A DNA stretch of 44,027 nucleotides, taken from positions 1-44,027 of the forward strand of contig NZAC01000048.1 of assembly GCA_002686085.1 (NCBI GenBank). The letters are read 5' to 3'. The position numbers and the translations under genes are program-made. Source of the stretch: Roseibacillus sp. Lineage in GTDB: Bacteria > Verrucomicrobiota > Verrucomicrobiia > Verrucomicrobiales > Akkermansiaceae. The notes under the pieces were generated by a model. That model saw nothing but the letters and a program-made list of their open reading frames with translations, was not told the origin of the DNA and ran no database searches. Each line of letters opens with the position of its first letter. Positions within the stretch are counted from its first letter, which is position 1. Below, piece after piece: positions 43,847 through 44,027 of this stretch.

Positions 43847-44027
43847 ATGCGCGTCATCACCTACAAGGATCGAGGCTACCAGAAGTTCGTGGCCTCCCTT
43901 GACCGTCGGGCCGAGCCTCCACGAGAATTAGAAGAGGCCGTGGCAGGGATTGTGGGTGAAGTGCGCAGGAGGGGAGACCGGGCCCTGATTGACTTCACCA
44001 AGAAATTTGACAAAGCGAAGCTGAACG
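43847..44027 (+). CDS. hisD: Histidinol dehydrogenase (5' end only)
   Basis: The first 60 codons from ATG 43847, cut by the right edge. GAAGG lies just upstream. The visible part (MRVITYKDRGYQKFVASLDR, then ELEEAVAGIVGEVRRRGDRA, LIDFTKKFDKAKL) matches the N-terminus of HisD, whose QIVxxVRxxGDxALxxYTxxFD signature is clear. HisD performs the last two oxidations of histidine synthesis. The Zn-binding and catalytic residues lie beyond the window, so the call rests on the N-terminal signature alone. Confidence 0.88.
   Translation, partial: MRVITYKDRGYQKFVASLDRRAEPPRELEEAVAGIVGEVRRRGDRALIDFTKKFDKAKLN

Overview
The window looks like chromosomal DNA from a member of the Verrucomicrobiota, or a close relative in the PVC group. 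The evidence is the gene repertoire: DUF1501 proteins with Tat-type leaders, planctomycete-type cytochrome (PSCyt1/PSCyt2/PSD1) proteins, a secreted sulfatase, a PQQ-type beta-propeller, a leucine-rich-repeat protein with a VHL-beta-like domain, SHD1-like and CII-like (CP76) domains, and many TIM-barrel sugar isomerases and Gfo/Idh/MocA enzymes. This assignment is inferred from gene content only. No rRNA gene and no plasmid, phage or transposon backbone was seen.

Region 1 (1-14.5 kb) is an exported catabolic and surface region. In order it holds a DUF1501 protein (cut by the window edge), an LRR/VHL-like protein, a large YHYH-sulfatase fusion, a PQQ beta-propeller and HEAT/carbohydrate-binding-like protein pair on the minus strand, a PSCyt/PSD1 + DUF1501 operon, and a sialidase. 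A decayed gene remnant sits at about 14.25-14.42 kb.

Region 2 (14.5-34 kb) is mostly housekeeping: a TIM-barrel protein, fdhD, an M1 metallopeptidase, a YjbQ-family protein, nadC, birA, valS, a HhH/zinc-ribbon membrane protein, dtd, a LysR regulator coupled to purU, manA with a DUF2064 glycosyltransferase, ftsK, tmk (no canonical start codon visible), tRNA-Arg(UCU), a CII-like HTH protein and dusB.

Region 3 (34-39.3 kb) is a second carbohydrate block: two TIM-barrel isomerases, a small cytochrome/SHD1-like protein, a Gfo/Idh oxidoreductase and a divergent Nramp-type transporter. The last two, and probably the 38.5-kb isomerase, read as one minus-strand operon.

Region 4 (39.4-42.5 kb) is a cytochrome-oxidase assembly operon: ctaB, a cysteine-free Sco-like protein, a second Sco-like protein with CPYC, and a DUF420 membrane protein. 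The window ends with a repeat-containing zinc-ribbon/membrane protein and the 5' end of hisD.

There is no defence island, CRISPR array or biosynthetic cluster. The best candidates for something unusual are the VHL-beta-like/LRR protein, the YHYH-sulfatase fusion, the active/inactive Sco pair and the tmk start.
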